DNA of 64,000 bases from Leucobacter coleopterorum (GTDB lineage: Bacteria > Actinomycetota > Actinomycetes > Actinomycetales > Microbacteriaceae), in assembly GCF_011382985.1 (NCBI RefSeq), contig NZ_CP049933.1, forward strand, positions 1,736,001 to 1,800,000. Reading direction: 5' to 3'. Each line of letters opens with the position of its first letter. Positions within the stretch are counted from its first letter, which is position 1. The position numbers and the translations under genes are program-made. Below the pieces are notes generated by a model that had not been told where the DNA came from, ran no database searches, and was given only the letters and a program-made list of their open reading frames with translations. Shown piece after piece: positions 36,345-45,471 of this stretch.

Positions 36345-37058
36345 GTGCGAGATTTCACACGACCCGTTATTGCTCCGCAGACATTCACCGACGCCGCCGG
36401 AAACACCATCGAGTTCGGAAACCGCTGGGCGCAATTCGACAACACCCCGCCCGAAGACAGTTACTCCGTCGAGAGTCACCTCGAACGATTCGCTCCCCTG
36501 CACGCCGTTGCCGAGGCTCTCATTGAGCACCTCACCACAAACTACGAGGTAACAGTCGAAGAAGACACCGCAGTGTTAGACGATCTCGTTTACTCGCCTG
36601 ACCTGAGCGAGGTAATGCGAACCGTGCGTCTCACCCCGCAGCCAACTGCGTCCCCGCTCACCTTCGTGTTCACCAGGTTCCCGAGTGTGTTCGTTCACGC
36701 CGGCGCAGCGCTCGACCTCAGGTATCCGTCCTGCGGCTGCGATGCGTGCGACGAAACGTGGCAGAGCGCCGCGGAGGATCTCGAGTGGCAGACACTCGCG
36801 ATTGTGGCAGGCGGTCTCACCGAACACCTAGAAAAGGTTCGCCACTGGCGGCGGGGGCTTCAACGCGGCATGGGACTCGTGCGCGATTTGAAGCAGCCTG
36901 CAAGCTACGGACTCAGAGCAGCGGACGGTAGCCAGAGCATGGGTGGCAGCTCGGAGGCCGCAGACCTGCCCCAGCACGCCCAAGGGAAACTGCAGCGGCT
37001 GTCAACGCTGCTCACGGATGGCCGATGGCAGCCCTGGACCCCCAGGGCAGCCGAGTAA
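36345..37058 (+). CDS. DUF6226-like protein
   Basis: The 237-residue soluble protein has no membrane segments. A conserved-looking core contains RLTPQPTASPLTFVFTRFPS, a cysteine cluster CGCDACDETW (about residues 127-136) and a C-terminal SYGLRAADGS. The Cys-x-Cys-x2-Cys-Asp-Glu element may bind metal. Proteins like this are found in Microbacteriaceae and relatives and have no known function; the DUF number is from memory. GTG 36345 is the start, with no strong ribosome site. Confidence 0.6.
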   Translation: MRDFTRPVIAPQTFTDAAGNTIEFGNRWAQFDNTPPEDSYSVESHLERFAPLHAVAEALIEHLTTNYEVTVEEDTAVLDDLVYSPDLSEVMRTVRLTPQPTASPLTFVFTRFPSVFVHAGAALDLRYPSCGCDACDETWQSAAEDLEWQTLAIVAGGLTEHLEKVRHWRRGLQRGMGLVRDLKQPASYGLRAADGSQSMGGSSEAADLPQHAQGKLQRLSTLLTDGRWQPWTPRAAE

Positions 37059-37083
37059 CCCAAGGCGTTCCCGCCCAGCCATA

Positions 37084-37779
37084 ATGGACTCCGTGGCGAA
37101 ACCAAAAACGAGCAAACTCCTCTACGTGCTCATTGCGTGTGTCGTGGCAGGATCGGGCATTCTGGCGCTTGTCAACGAGACATTCAACGCTGATCCTGAC
37201 CCCGCAGCCACCGCACCCACAGCCGCGAGCAGCGACGCCGCCCGAACTCTCGACACGCTTGAGGTGAAGGGCCGATCCCCAAAGACCGGCTACGATCGCA
37301 CAGTACAGTTCGGTGCCGCCTGGACCGATGTCGACCGTAACGGCTGCGACACGCGCAACGACATCTTGGCTCGGGATCTGAAAAACGTCACACTGTCCGG
37401 CGACTGCAAAGTCATGTCGGGCACACTTGAGGATCCCTTCACCGGCACCACCGTCGACTTCGTGCGGGGCCAACAGAGTTCTTCGGTGGTGCAAATAGAC
37501 CACATCGTGCCGCTCTCAGACGCCTGGCAGAAGGGGGCGCAGCAGCTTTCTCAGGATCAACGCGTCGCCTTTGCAAACGATCCGCTCAATCTGCAGGCCG
37601 TGCTTGGAAAAGCGAACGCACAAAAGGGCGACAGCGACGCGGCAACGTGGCTGCCAGATAATCGGGCGTTCCGCTGCGAGTACGTGTCTCGCCAAGTCAC
37701 GGTCAAAGCCAACTACAAACTCTGGGTCACGCAGGCAGAAAAGGACGCGATGGTGCGTGTGCTCAGAACCTGCGCATAA
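37084..37779 (+). CDS. Membrane-anchored HNH nuclease family protein (DUF1524/GmrSD C-terminal type)
   Basis: The 231-residue protein has one N-terminal membrane segment (LLYVLIACVVAGSGILALV) and an extracytoplasmic nuclease-like domain. The His-Asn-His pattern is in QIDHIVPLSDAWQKGA (about 139-154), NDPLNLQAVLGKANAQKGDS and DAATWLPDN. Secreted proteins of this type are common in actinobacteria and probably cut DNA outside the cell. The ATG at 37084 is used; the longer frame overlaps the DUF6226 gene. Confidence 0.82.
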   Translation: MDSVAKPKTSKLLYVLIACVVAGSGILALVNETFNADPDPAATAPTAASSDAARTLDTLEVKGRSPKTGYDRTVQFGAAWTDVDRNGCDTRNDILARDLKNVTLSGDCKVMSGTLEDPFTGTTVDFVRGQQSSSVVQIDHIVPLSDAWQKGAQQLSQDQRVAFANDPLNLQAVLGKANAQKGDSDAATWLPDNRAFRCEYVSRQVTVKANYKLWVTQAEKDAMVRVLRTCA

Positions 37780-37868
37780 TCCGATCTCAGCAAGCCTCCT
37801 GTTTCACCAATTGCCTGCCTGTTAGGCTCGATCCTCGTTAGCCGTTTTCATAGGTTTCAGGAGGTCGC

Positions 37869-38335
37869 ATGCGAACACGCAGTGGCTTCCTCCCGCTTGC
37901 GCTCACAGTGACTTTCGCGTTGTTTCTGCCGTCTTTTTGGATGATCGACGTTTTTCAATCACAAACGCCCACAGCAATGGTGGTTTCCGCCGCTCAGGCC
38001 TCGTCCTCCGAATCAACATCAGACGCACTCCCCTGGAGTGTTGCAGACGAGGGCACTGACGACATGGATCCGTTCACCCCACTGGTTCCGCCACACGTTC
38101 CCCTTAGTGCGACGGCGGCCTCGGTGAGCTCCGTGATCCTCCCTCCCCTCTGCACCCTGCTCAGGTCGAATTTAGCCCACAGAGCAGACTTCCCCCTCAA
38201 TCAGCCAAGAAGTTCCAACCACCCCACCGTTACCCCAAGCGTGAACGCACGGCGCGTAAGCGCCACTCTCCCGCCCGTATCAGAGGGCACGACTGTACGT
38301 TTACGAATTTGGAGCACACATGTCTTCACAACTGA
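37869..38335 (+). CDS. Small exported protein of unknown function (possible one-base deletion)
   Basis: Not recognised. It begins MRTRSGFLPLALTVTFALFL, a signal-like sequence, then a Ser/Asp-rich stretch and a Pro-rich part, with AGGAGG seven bases before the ATG. As written the frame runs 158 bases into the LCP gene. If one C is added to the run 38155-38158 it instead ends at 38335 with a basic tail (PPHRYPKRERTARKRH...), overlapping the LCP start by only 16 bases. That end fits operon spacing better. Which frame is real is unsettled. Confidence 0.42.
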
Positions 38336-39653
38336 CCCCTTTGTCGAACCCACCAGCTTTTCGCCACAGAAAGCGCATCTCTCGTCGCAGGCGACTTCTG
38401 ACAACGATCTCACTCACCTTGGCGGTCGTCCTAGCTTCGACCGTAGCTGTTGTGGCAATCACGCTGAATCAGTTTGAACGCAGCATCGTGCGCTCCGATT
38501 TCACCCTGCCCCAGGTCGACACAGAATCCCTTGACCCCGGTGAACAGAACATTCTGATCATGGGCATGGACAGCCGTCTCGATCAGAACGGCAACGCTCT
38601 GCCGGACTGGATGTACGACGCACTCCAGGCGGGCGACGCTGACGACGGCGGATACAACGCAAACGTGCTCATTCTGCTTCACATTCCGGCGGATCGCTCC
38701 CGCGCGGTCGGGATCGCGATTCCGCGCGATGACTACGTTGACATGGTTGGCGTCCCGGGCGGGGCCTCCCAAGCCAAGATCAAAGAGGCTTACGGTCGCG
38801 CGATGAACGCGCGCCTCAACGAGCTCAGTGGAGAGGAAGGACTGTCAGAAAAGGACGCCTATCAGCAGGCACGAGCGGCGGGTCGCCAGGCCCAGATCGA
38901 AACAGTGTCGCACTTTCTCGGCGATATTCGCATCGACCACTTTGTTGAGATGACAATGGGCGGCTTCTATAGCGTTGCAGAAGCTTTTGCCCCTATTCAG
39001 GTGTGTCTCAATCATGCCACTTCAGACACATACTCGGGCGCAAACTTCGCCGCGGGCATTCAGGATCTTGATGCGCGGCAGGCCATTAGTTTCGTGCGGC
39101 AGAGGCGCGATACCGGCGACGGGCCAGACCTGACCGACCTTGATAGGTCCCGCCGTCAGCAAGCTTTTTTGGTGAGTCTCGCGGACAAGATTAAACAGCG
39201 CAGCACCCTCACCAACCCAAAGACAATCGTCTCGCTCATGGATGTCACGAAGAACTACGTTGCCGTCGATACCCGCTTTGACGCAATCGGGTTCTTGAGC
39301 ATCGCGCGTGAGGCGGCAGAGAACGGCGTGCAGTTCGTGACCCTGCCGGTTGAGAACTTCGACACGATCGACGGTTCTTCAGTAAACATCGTCGACGTCG
39401 AGAGGGTGCAGGGGGTCGTCGCGGCGGTGCTAGACGGAAGCTACTTCAACCAGGCACCCGCAACGGAGGATCCCGAGGCGAGCACCGGGGAAACCGACCC
39501 GGCCGCGGATCCCGAGGCCGTTACCCCGGACCCGATCCCAACCCCCACCGAGTCGACCCCCACCACCCGAAGAAGAAGGGCGCACCGGAGGTCACCACCT
39601 ACGAGTCTTCCGACGATCCCATTCAGGCGGGCACGATGCCCTGCGTGAACTGA
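38320..39653 (+). CDS. LytR-CpsA-Psr (LCP) family ligase (one-base deletion in this sequence)
   Basis: LCP proteins attach polyprenyl-linked glycopolymers to peptidoglycan outside the cell. There is one membrane anchor (about 27-50), then the LCP domain with NILIMGMDSR, YNANVLILLHIPADRSRAVG, IPRDDYVDM and SFVRQRRDTGDGPDLTDLDR with its catalytic-type arginines and aspartates. The Pro/Thr-rich tail is broken at the C5 run 39557-39561. One C added gives VTTYESSDDPIQAGTMPCVN and a stop at 39653, about 444 residues. It lies directly before an FtsW/RodA-type gene. Confidence 0.9.
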
Positions 39654-39672
39654 TCCGAGGGATTGAGTTCAG

Positions 39673-40929
39673 ATGTCTACGCCTACCAAGGCGACGTTTG
39701 TGCTGCCCGCAGGTCGGCCCGCCCGATTCCGCCTCGTTCCGGCCGAGCCCGGACCGTTACGTCGTCTCACCATTATTCTGCTGACCTTGGTCGCACTTCT
39801 CGTGGGGCTGGGGGTGATCATGGTGCAGTCCGCAGGCCAGGTCGTCGCTATCGCCAACGGCGGGAGTCCCCTGAGCGGTCTCGCACGGCAGGGCGGTTTC
39901 GCCCTGATCGGTGTCTGCTTACTGCTCCTGCTCAGTCAGGTTTCAACGGAACACCTCAGACGTTATTCGTGGGTTGCGCTGCTGTTCGGCATCACGCTGC
40001 AGCTTCTGGTCTATACGCCACTTGGGTACGAGGCCGGAGGCAACCGCAACTGGCTGCGTCTCGGACCACTCTCGATGCAGCCGGCAGAGTTTATGAAGGT
40101 GGTGCTGCTCGTGTGGGTTTCGGCTGTGATCGCCACCAAACAACCGCTACTTTCACGCTGGCAACACGTGGCGATCCCGATTCTGCCCGTCGTGGCACTA
40201 TCGATGGCCATCAACGTGCTCGGCGGCGATCTCGGCACACTCATGATCATTGCTGCCCTGGTGTTTGGGTGCCTGTATTTTGCCCAGGTGCGCTGGCGAA
40301 TCTTGGGAGGGATCGCTCTGCTCGCGGCGCTCGGCGTCGCGGTTATGACGGCGATCAAACCGAACCGCGTCTTCCGCGTAATCCAGTTTCTTGAGATCGA
40401 CTGCCTTACTGACCCCGAGCACGCACACGGCATGTGCTGGCAGTCGCTCAACGGATTCTGGGCCCTGTCAAACGGTGGCCTGTTTGGTGCGGGGGTCGGC
40501 AATTCGAAAGCGAAGTGGTCGTGGCTGCCCGAGTCTGAGACCGACTTCATTTTCGCGATCATCGGAGAAGAACTGGGGTTTGTTGGTGCGTTCGCGATGA
40601 TCCTGATCCTTGTGGGCATCGTCGTTGTGCTGGTGGCCCTGCTCGCGCACTGCAGGACACCGTTTGCGACCTCGGTGATCGGGGGTTTCCTCGTCTGGAT
40701 CGGTGCGCAGGCCAGCGTCAACATCTCAGTGGTGCTCGGATTCATTCCTGTACTGGGTGTGCCTCTACCCTTTGTGTCGGCTGGCGGCACCTCCCTGATT
40801 TCGGGTCTGATGGCGGTCGGGGTGGTGCTTTCTTGCGTGCGGGAGGAGGCGGTGGGTTCCCCGTCGGGAACCCACCTGTCGGCTACTGATCGGTCGCGCG
40901 GATCACGCGATGATCCACATAGCGGCTGA
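39673..40929 (+). CDS. SEDS-family glycosyltransferase (FtsW/RodA-like)
   Basis: The 418-residue protein has about ten membrane segments. Family signatures are NRNWLRLGPLSMQPAEFMKV, INVLGGDLGTLMIIAALVFG, ESETDFIFAIIGEELGFVGA and the final GFIPVLGVPLPFVSAGGTS. SEDS proteins polymerise lipid II with a class B penicillin-binding protein. No PBP or mur genes lie nearby, so this is outside the division cluster and may be an extra copy. It is probably co-transcribed with the LCP gene 20 bases upstream. Its end overlaps the convergent membrane-protein gene by 47 bases. Confidence 0.88.
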   Translation: MSTPTKATFVLPAGRPARFRLVPAEPGPLRRLTIILLTLVALLVGLGVIMVQSAGQVVAIANGGSPLSGLARQGGFALIGVCLLLLLSQVSTEHLRRYSWVALLFGITLQLLVYTPLGYEAGGNRNWLRLGPLSMQPAEFMKVVLLVWVSAVIATKQPLLSRWQHVAIPILPVVALSMAINVLGGDLGTLMIIAALVFGCLYFAQVRWRILGGIALLAALGVAVMTAIKPNRVFRVIQFLEIDCLTDPEHAHGMCWQSLNGFWALSNGGLFGAGVGNSKAKWSWLPESETDFIFAIIGEELGFVGAFAMILILVGIVVVLVALLAHCRTPFATSVIGGFLVWIGAQASVNISVVLGFIPVLGVPLPFVSAGGTSLISGLMAVGVVLSCVREEAVGSPSGTHLSATDRSRGSRDDPHSG

Positions 40930-41861
40930 GCGTCAAGATCACTGCGGATGCAAGGATCAAAATCGCCGCCATAATCGTGAACTCGGCCCGCGACAGATTC
41001 AAGTTGAAACAGACAAAACCAGCAAGCATCGAAATTGCCCAGGGAGCCGCGTAATAGGTGCCCACGGTCGCGAATCCGGTTCGCCCAAGAGCTGAGGCAG
41101 TGACCAGCACCAAAAACAGGGCCACAAGGCCGAGAAGCAGAAAAGAGGCCAGGGACTCCCAAAAGGCCGGAGCAAAGTAAAACGGGGAGCCATCAATGAG
41201 TACCTTGAGGAGCATGAAGACTCCAAGCACAGCTCCGACTACCGCCGCGGTTTTCCAGACCAGTTTTGCTCGCACACGTGCGACCAGCGCCAGCATTGCC
41301 CAGGCGCCGAAAATCAACGGCACCAACACTGATTCAATGAGCAGGTCCTTTGGCCCCAGGCGAATCACGCACACCCGATGCACGCGAATAGAACAGAGCC
41401 GGAGAGCCAACGCGCCAGCCCCGGTCGGCGCACGGCCACGGCAATCGCGGCGGCGATCCACAGGCACACGATAGTTACGTTTGAAATTGAAAACCACATG
41501 AAAGGGAAATAGTCGGGGCATATTCTACCTCCGAGAAATATCTGAGCATTTGAATCACCGGAAGCACCTCAAACGAGATCAGGTGGAACAGCGCGATCAT
41601 AAAACCAGTGCCTAGAGCGAGCGAAGCAACTGTCTCAGCAAGGTCTGGTCGAATCACCCGGCGCAACCACAGGCTCATTGCGTGCCCCTGAACGCTCAAC
41701 TTGTCGCCGGCCGACGGTTGCGTCCGCCCCGCTGCCTCTGCGACGTCCATCAGAACGGACGCAGCAACGGCCTCGTTCTCGTCACGCCAGGCGTGCGGAT
41801 GGAAGCGAAACACGCGCCGAAACACCTGCTCATCTGATGTCATAGCAACTTCGCTGTTCAT
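40883..41861 (-). CDS. Multi-pass membrane protein coupled to a PadR regulator (two one-base deletions)
   Basis: Not a named family. The cytoplasmic head MNSEVAMTSDEQVFRRVFRF and HPHAWRDENEAVAASVLMDV resembles the permease-prefix heads found beside PadR genes. About seven hydrophobic segments follow. The frame breaks at runs 41515-41518 and 41374-41376; restoring one base at each gives FPFMWFSISNVTIVCLWIAA and CVIRLGPKDLLIESVLVPLI in one chain of about 326 residues. Its ATG overlaps the PadR stop (ATGA). Export or sensing at the membrane under PadR control is a guess. Confidence 0.65.
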
Positions 41862-42216
41862 GCCGCACCTCCCCATGCTGCCCCGGCAAGTCCGGGGTGC
41901 GACTTCTGCAGTCTCGCCTTTGCCTCGGCGGCAATTTGCGCCGACCGATTTGCCGCCTCGGCGAGGTTCGATGCTCCCGCTTCCGTCAGTTCGTAGTAGC
42001 GCCTCAGCCGACCGTCGATCACCTCGTCGCCCGCCGCGGCCACAAGCCCTCGTCAGAGAGCCGGTCCAGCGCGGCGTAGAGGGTGCCGACCTTGAGTTGC
42101 ACGCGGTTGCCCGAAAGCTCCGCCGCCTCGGCAATCAACGCGTAGCCGTGTTTTCGGCCGCTCGCCAGTGCCGTCAGAATCAAAAACGTGGGTTCACGCA
42201 TTTCTTTAATGCTCAT
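41858..42216 (-). CDS. PadR-family repressor (one-base deletion in this sequence)
   Basis: MSIKEMREPTFLILTALASG, KHGYALIAEAAELSGNRVQL and GTLYAALDRLSDEGL make a typical short PadR winged helix. The next part, VAAAGDEVIDGRLRRYYELT and EAGASNLAEAANRSAQIA, is in the next frame. One base restored near 42041 joins them in about 119 residues. It is coupled to the membrane protein downstream. The start codon lies six bases after TATGCT, the -10 of the promoter at 42223-42251, so the message appears leaderless. Confidence 0.85.
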
Positions 42217-42222
42217 GTTTTA

Positions 42223-42251
42223 AGCATATTCAACTCAATTGACTATTACAA
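42223..42251 (-). promoter_or_regulatory. Promoter of the first PadR operon
   Basis: On the minus strand, TTGTAA (42251-42246), 17 bases, then TATGCT (42228-42223) precede the ATG at 42216 by six bases. This fits a leaderless start. The AT-rich spacer would also suit a PadR operator. Confidence 0.6.
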
Positions 42252-42302
42252 ACCCTTCACCCCTAAACAAACCGCAACCCCACGCGAAGTAAGCTCGACA
42301 GC

Positions 42303-42842
42303 ATGGCAATCGGCTCAATGATGCACACATTCACGGTTCAACTGGCAGACGTGGATCGCGGGGTGTACGAAGACTTCAGCGTTCGCGCGGCCCGCCACCC
42401 CTCCGAGACGGACGCCTACATGGTTACGCGTCTGCTCGCGTACTGCCTTGAGCACGAAGAGGGCATCGAGTTCGGTGGTGGGGTTTCGACCACCGACGAA
42501 CCCGCGGTGCTGGTGCGAGACCTCACGGGCAAGATCACGGCCTGGATCGAGGTCGGCGCCCCGGACGCCGCGCGATTGCACTACGGCAACAAGCTAGCGG
42601 ATCGCACCGCTGTATACACACACCGCGATCCCGCCAAGCTTCTCTCGAACTGGGAGGGCAAGACCATCTACAACTCCAAATCGATCCGCCTGCGCAGCTT
42701 TGAACCATCCTTCATCTCCGAAGCGGTAACCGCGCTCGAGCGTCGAAACACCCTGAGCCTTTCGGTCACCGAGGGTCAGATGTATTTCGAGCTGAACGAT
42801 ACATCGCTGAGCTCTCCGCTTCACGAGCATCAACTTCCGTAA
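42303..42842 (+). CDS. YaeQ family protein
   Basis: The 179-residue protein is of the YaeQ family (PD-(D/E)XK-like fold without proven nuclease activity). It shows SMMHTFTVQLADVDRGVYED at the start, RLLAYCLEHEEGIEFGGGVS (about 41-60), WIEVGAPDAARLHYGNKLAD (about 81-100) and YNSKSIRLRS. The length is normal. The family was first described as suppressing an RfaH-related defect in enterobacteria; its function is unclear. It stands alone between two PadR operons. Confidence 0.88.
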   Translation: MAIGSMMHTFTVQLADVDRGVYEDFSVRAARHPSETDAYMVTRLLAYCLEHEEGIEFGGGVSTTDEPAVLVRDLTGKITAWIEVGAPDAARLHYGNKLADRTAVYTHRDPAKLLSNWEGKTIYNSKSIRLRSFEPSFISEAVTALERRNTLSLSVTEGQMYFELNDTSLSSPLHEHQLP

Positions 42843-42905
42843 CAATGGTGCATTAAATGCTGCAAGCTTGCTGTTAATCCACAGGAGCGACTATCTCTCA
42901 CCCCA

Positions 42906-42935
42906 TTCAACGATATATCGTTAAATATCGTTGAA
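42906..42935 (+). promoter_or_regulatory. Long inverted repeat, probable PadR operator
   Basis: TTCAACGATAT (42906-42916) and its exact complement ATATCGTTGAA (42925-42935) are separated by 8 bases. Inside, AACGATATATCGTT (42909-42922) is itself a perfect palindrome. The element ends 21 bases before the PadR start at 42957, the usual place for PadR autoregulation. Confidence 0.65.
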
Positions 42936-42956
42936 GCGATAGAAATGGAGAGCATC

Positions 42957-43516
42957 ATGAGCAGTTCTTTCCCAAGCGCCCCCTTCTCAGGCGGCCCATT
43001 CGGCAACGGCATGCACCCGGAGAACATGTGGCAGGCCTTCGACCACCTCCGCTCAAAGTTTGAAAAACGCGCGGGATCCCGAATGGGCCGCGGCGATGTG
43101 CGCACGGCGGTGCTCGCGCTTCTGCTGGAGAACCCCATGCACGGCTATCAAATCATCCGCGAGATCGAGGAGCGCAGCGGTGGCAGCTGGAAGCCGAGCG
43201 CGGGCTCGGTCTACCCCACGCTTCAGTTGCTCGCAGATGAGGGTTTGATCTCCGCGGAGGAATCCAACGGACGCAAAACCTACATGCTCACCGAGGAGGG
43301 TCGTGAGGTAGCCGAAGAAGAAGCGGGCAATGCCCCTGGGAGTCGGCTCCGGCGAGCAATGACCCTCGTTTTGGCGCCCTGCCAAAGGCTGGCTTCGAGT
43401 TTGCGCAGGCGGCTACGCAGATCGGCCGCTCGGGAACAACGGAACAGATACAGCAGGCCGTTGAGGTGATTGACGAGGCCCGCAAGCGACTCTACGCAAT
43501 CCTCGCGCAGGACTAG
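42957..43516 (+). CDS. PadR-family regulator (one-base deletion in this sequence)
   Basis: A longer PadR protein of about 186 residues. The winged helix is DVRTAVLALLLENPMHGYQI, IREIEERSGGSWKPSAGSVY and PTLQLLADEGLISAEESNGR. The frame breaks at the C4 run 43333-43336. One C added gives GNAPWESAPASNDPRFGALP and the C-terminal helices FEFAQAATQIGRSGTTEQI ... RLYAILAQD, with the PWE motif typical of the group. ATG 42957 has GGAGAG upstream and is preferred to the ATG at 42945. It is followed after five bases by an ABC1 kinase gene. Confidence 0.87.
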
Positions 43517-43521
43517 CGCGC

Positions 43522-45220
43522 GTGTCGTCAGCTGCAGGGTCAGCCTCGGCATCACGTCGCTACCGTCGCATTCTGCACTTTGCGGCCTGGAACCTCGTGG
43601 TGACGTGGTGGTTCGAGCTTTTTCTGCCGAGGATCGGCCTGCGGAGCATCGCCGAACGCACCCGAACAAGTCGCATGCAGAAGATCGCTCGTCGATTCCA
43701 CGGGCTCGCGATCGAACTGGGCGGCCTTATGATCAAGGTCGGCCAGTTCATGTCGTCACGACTCGATGTGCTGCCACCCGAGATCACTAAGGAACTCGAG
43801 GGGCTGCAAGACGAGGTGCCTCCCGAGCCGTTTGCGGCGATCCGCGCTCGCGCCGAAGCTGAACTCGGGATGCCTCTGGACCGCGCGTTTGCCGCGTTCG
43901 AGGAACAACCCATTGCGGCAGCCTCGCTCGGGCAGGTGCATCGCGCCAGGCTCACCCCCAGCGACGCCGCAGATACCGGACTTGAGGCCGTCGTCGTCAA
44001 GGTGCAACGACCAGACATTGACGTGATCGTCGATGTGGATCTCGCCGCACTCCGCAAGGTTGGCGGGTGGCTGAGCCGGGTCAGGATCATTGCCAAGCGT
44101 GTCGACGTGCCAGAGCTTCTTGAGGAGTTCGCGCAGACCAGCCACGAAGAGATCGATTACCTACACGAGGCGGCGAGTTCAGAGCGCTTTGGCGAGGAGT
44201 TTGCGAACAACAATCGCGTGAGTGTGCCCTCAGTCGTGTGGGAGCGCTCCACGCGCAGCGTTCTGACGCTCGAAGACGTCACCGCCATCAAGATCACCGA
44301 CGTTACTGCCCTGCGAGCCGCCGGAATCGATCCCAATAAGGTCGCGCTCGCATTTGCCGATGTCATGTTCGACCAGTTGTTCGCAAACGGCTTCTTTCAT
44401 GCGGACCCCCACCCGGGCAACATCTTTGTGACACCGGTAGCACCCGTGGCAGGCTCCCCGCGTGGAAGCTCACCTTCATCGATTTTGGCATGATGGGCGA
44501 GGTCCCTCCGACCATTCGCAGCGGACTCCGCAAGCTACTCATCGCGATTGCGTCCCGCGACGGCAAGGCTCTCGTGGCGGCCATCCGCGATATTGGCATC
44601 CTCATGCCAACCGCCGACACGAGCGAGCTTGAACGCGCAATGACCCAGCTGTTTTCACGGTTCGGGGTATGGGCTTCGCCGAACTGCGCAACGTGGATCC
44701 GCGCGAGTTTCACGACTTCGCCATTGAGTTTGGTGAGGTCGTTCGATCGCTTCCGTTCCAGCTGCCCGAGAACTTCCTGCTTGTAGTGCGCGCGATCTCG
44801 CTCACCTCAGGAGTGTGCAGTGCGCTCAATCCAGACTTCAATCTCTGGGAGTCCGTCGAACCCTATGCCGCCCAGCTACTCAAGGACGAGGGTGGCAATG
44901 TCGTTCAGGATTTCGCGATCGAGGCCGTGCAGATCGCCTCACTCGCGTGGCGGCTGCCCAAGCGCGTAGATGCCCTCATTGACCGGGTTGAAGACGGTTC
45001 GGTGGCCGTGTCAACACCGCGGCTCGAACGCAAGATATCGCGGCTTGAGCGCACCGCACGACGACTCATCTCGGCGCTGCTTTTTGGGGCGCTCCTTATC
45101 GCCGGAGCAGTGGTGCGCGCCGACGACACCCCCTTCGGCACGGTACTGCTATCTCTGTCAGTTCTGCCACTGCTGCACGCACTTTTCGCGGGAAGAATGG
45201 GTCACCGTCCACCGCGGTAA
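43522..45220 (+). CDS. ABC1/UbiB/AarF atypical kinase (two one-base deletions in this sequence)
   Basis: This is a protein-kinase-like ATPase of the UbiB group, linked to quinone or lipid metabolism. It has the KxGQ-type motif IKVGQFMSSRLDVLPPEIT, then AAASLGQVHRARL (the Ala-rich loop), the lysine in VVVKVQRPDI, ADPHPGNIFV and, after the first break, FIDFGMMGE. Runs at 44456-44459 and 44665-44668 each lack one base; restoring them gives about 566 residues ending with two membrane helices (LISALLFGALLIAGAVV ...). GTG 43522 is the start. It is co-transcribed with the PadR gene. Confidence 0.88.
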
Positions 45221-45471
45221 ACTTGGGCGACTTGGCTTCTCGCAGGTAGGCCTGCTAAGTTCGGTGTGCGCGTGACAAGGTTCACTGCGTTTATGAAAGC
45301 GAGGTGAGTGTCCGAAATGTCTAGTGACAGTAACAGTCCGCAGCCGGTCACCACGGTCGCTCCACACTCCTTCTGAGTCGTTTGCTCTTCAGCTCGTCTG
45401 TAGCTTGAGTGTTGTTCCGTGGCTGCCGGCTACCATGCCCCACCGCGAGTACCAACTGAAAGAGCAATGCT
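45221..45471. other. Intergenic region before mgtE, no recognised gene
   Basis: These 250 bases hold a 19-codon ORF (ATG 45317, MSSDSNSPQPVTTVAPHSF) after GAGGTGAG, and no recognised element. I looked for the M-box magnesium riboswitch and did not find its conserved core. A leader with regulatory function remains possible, because mgtE genes are often controlled at the RNA level. Confidence 0.4.

Noticed and set aside
39663..40394. 243-codon frame inside the FtsW-like gene
   Set aside because: Arginine-rich shadow frame of a clear SEDS membrane protein.
45221..45471. M-box magnesium riboswitch before mgtE
   Set aside because: GAGGTGAG is present, but the rest of the conserved M-box core is not recognisable, so no call was made.
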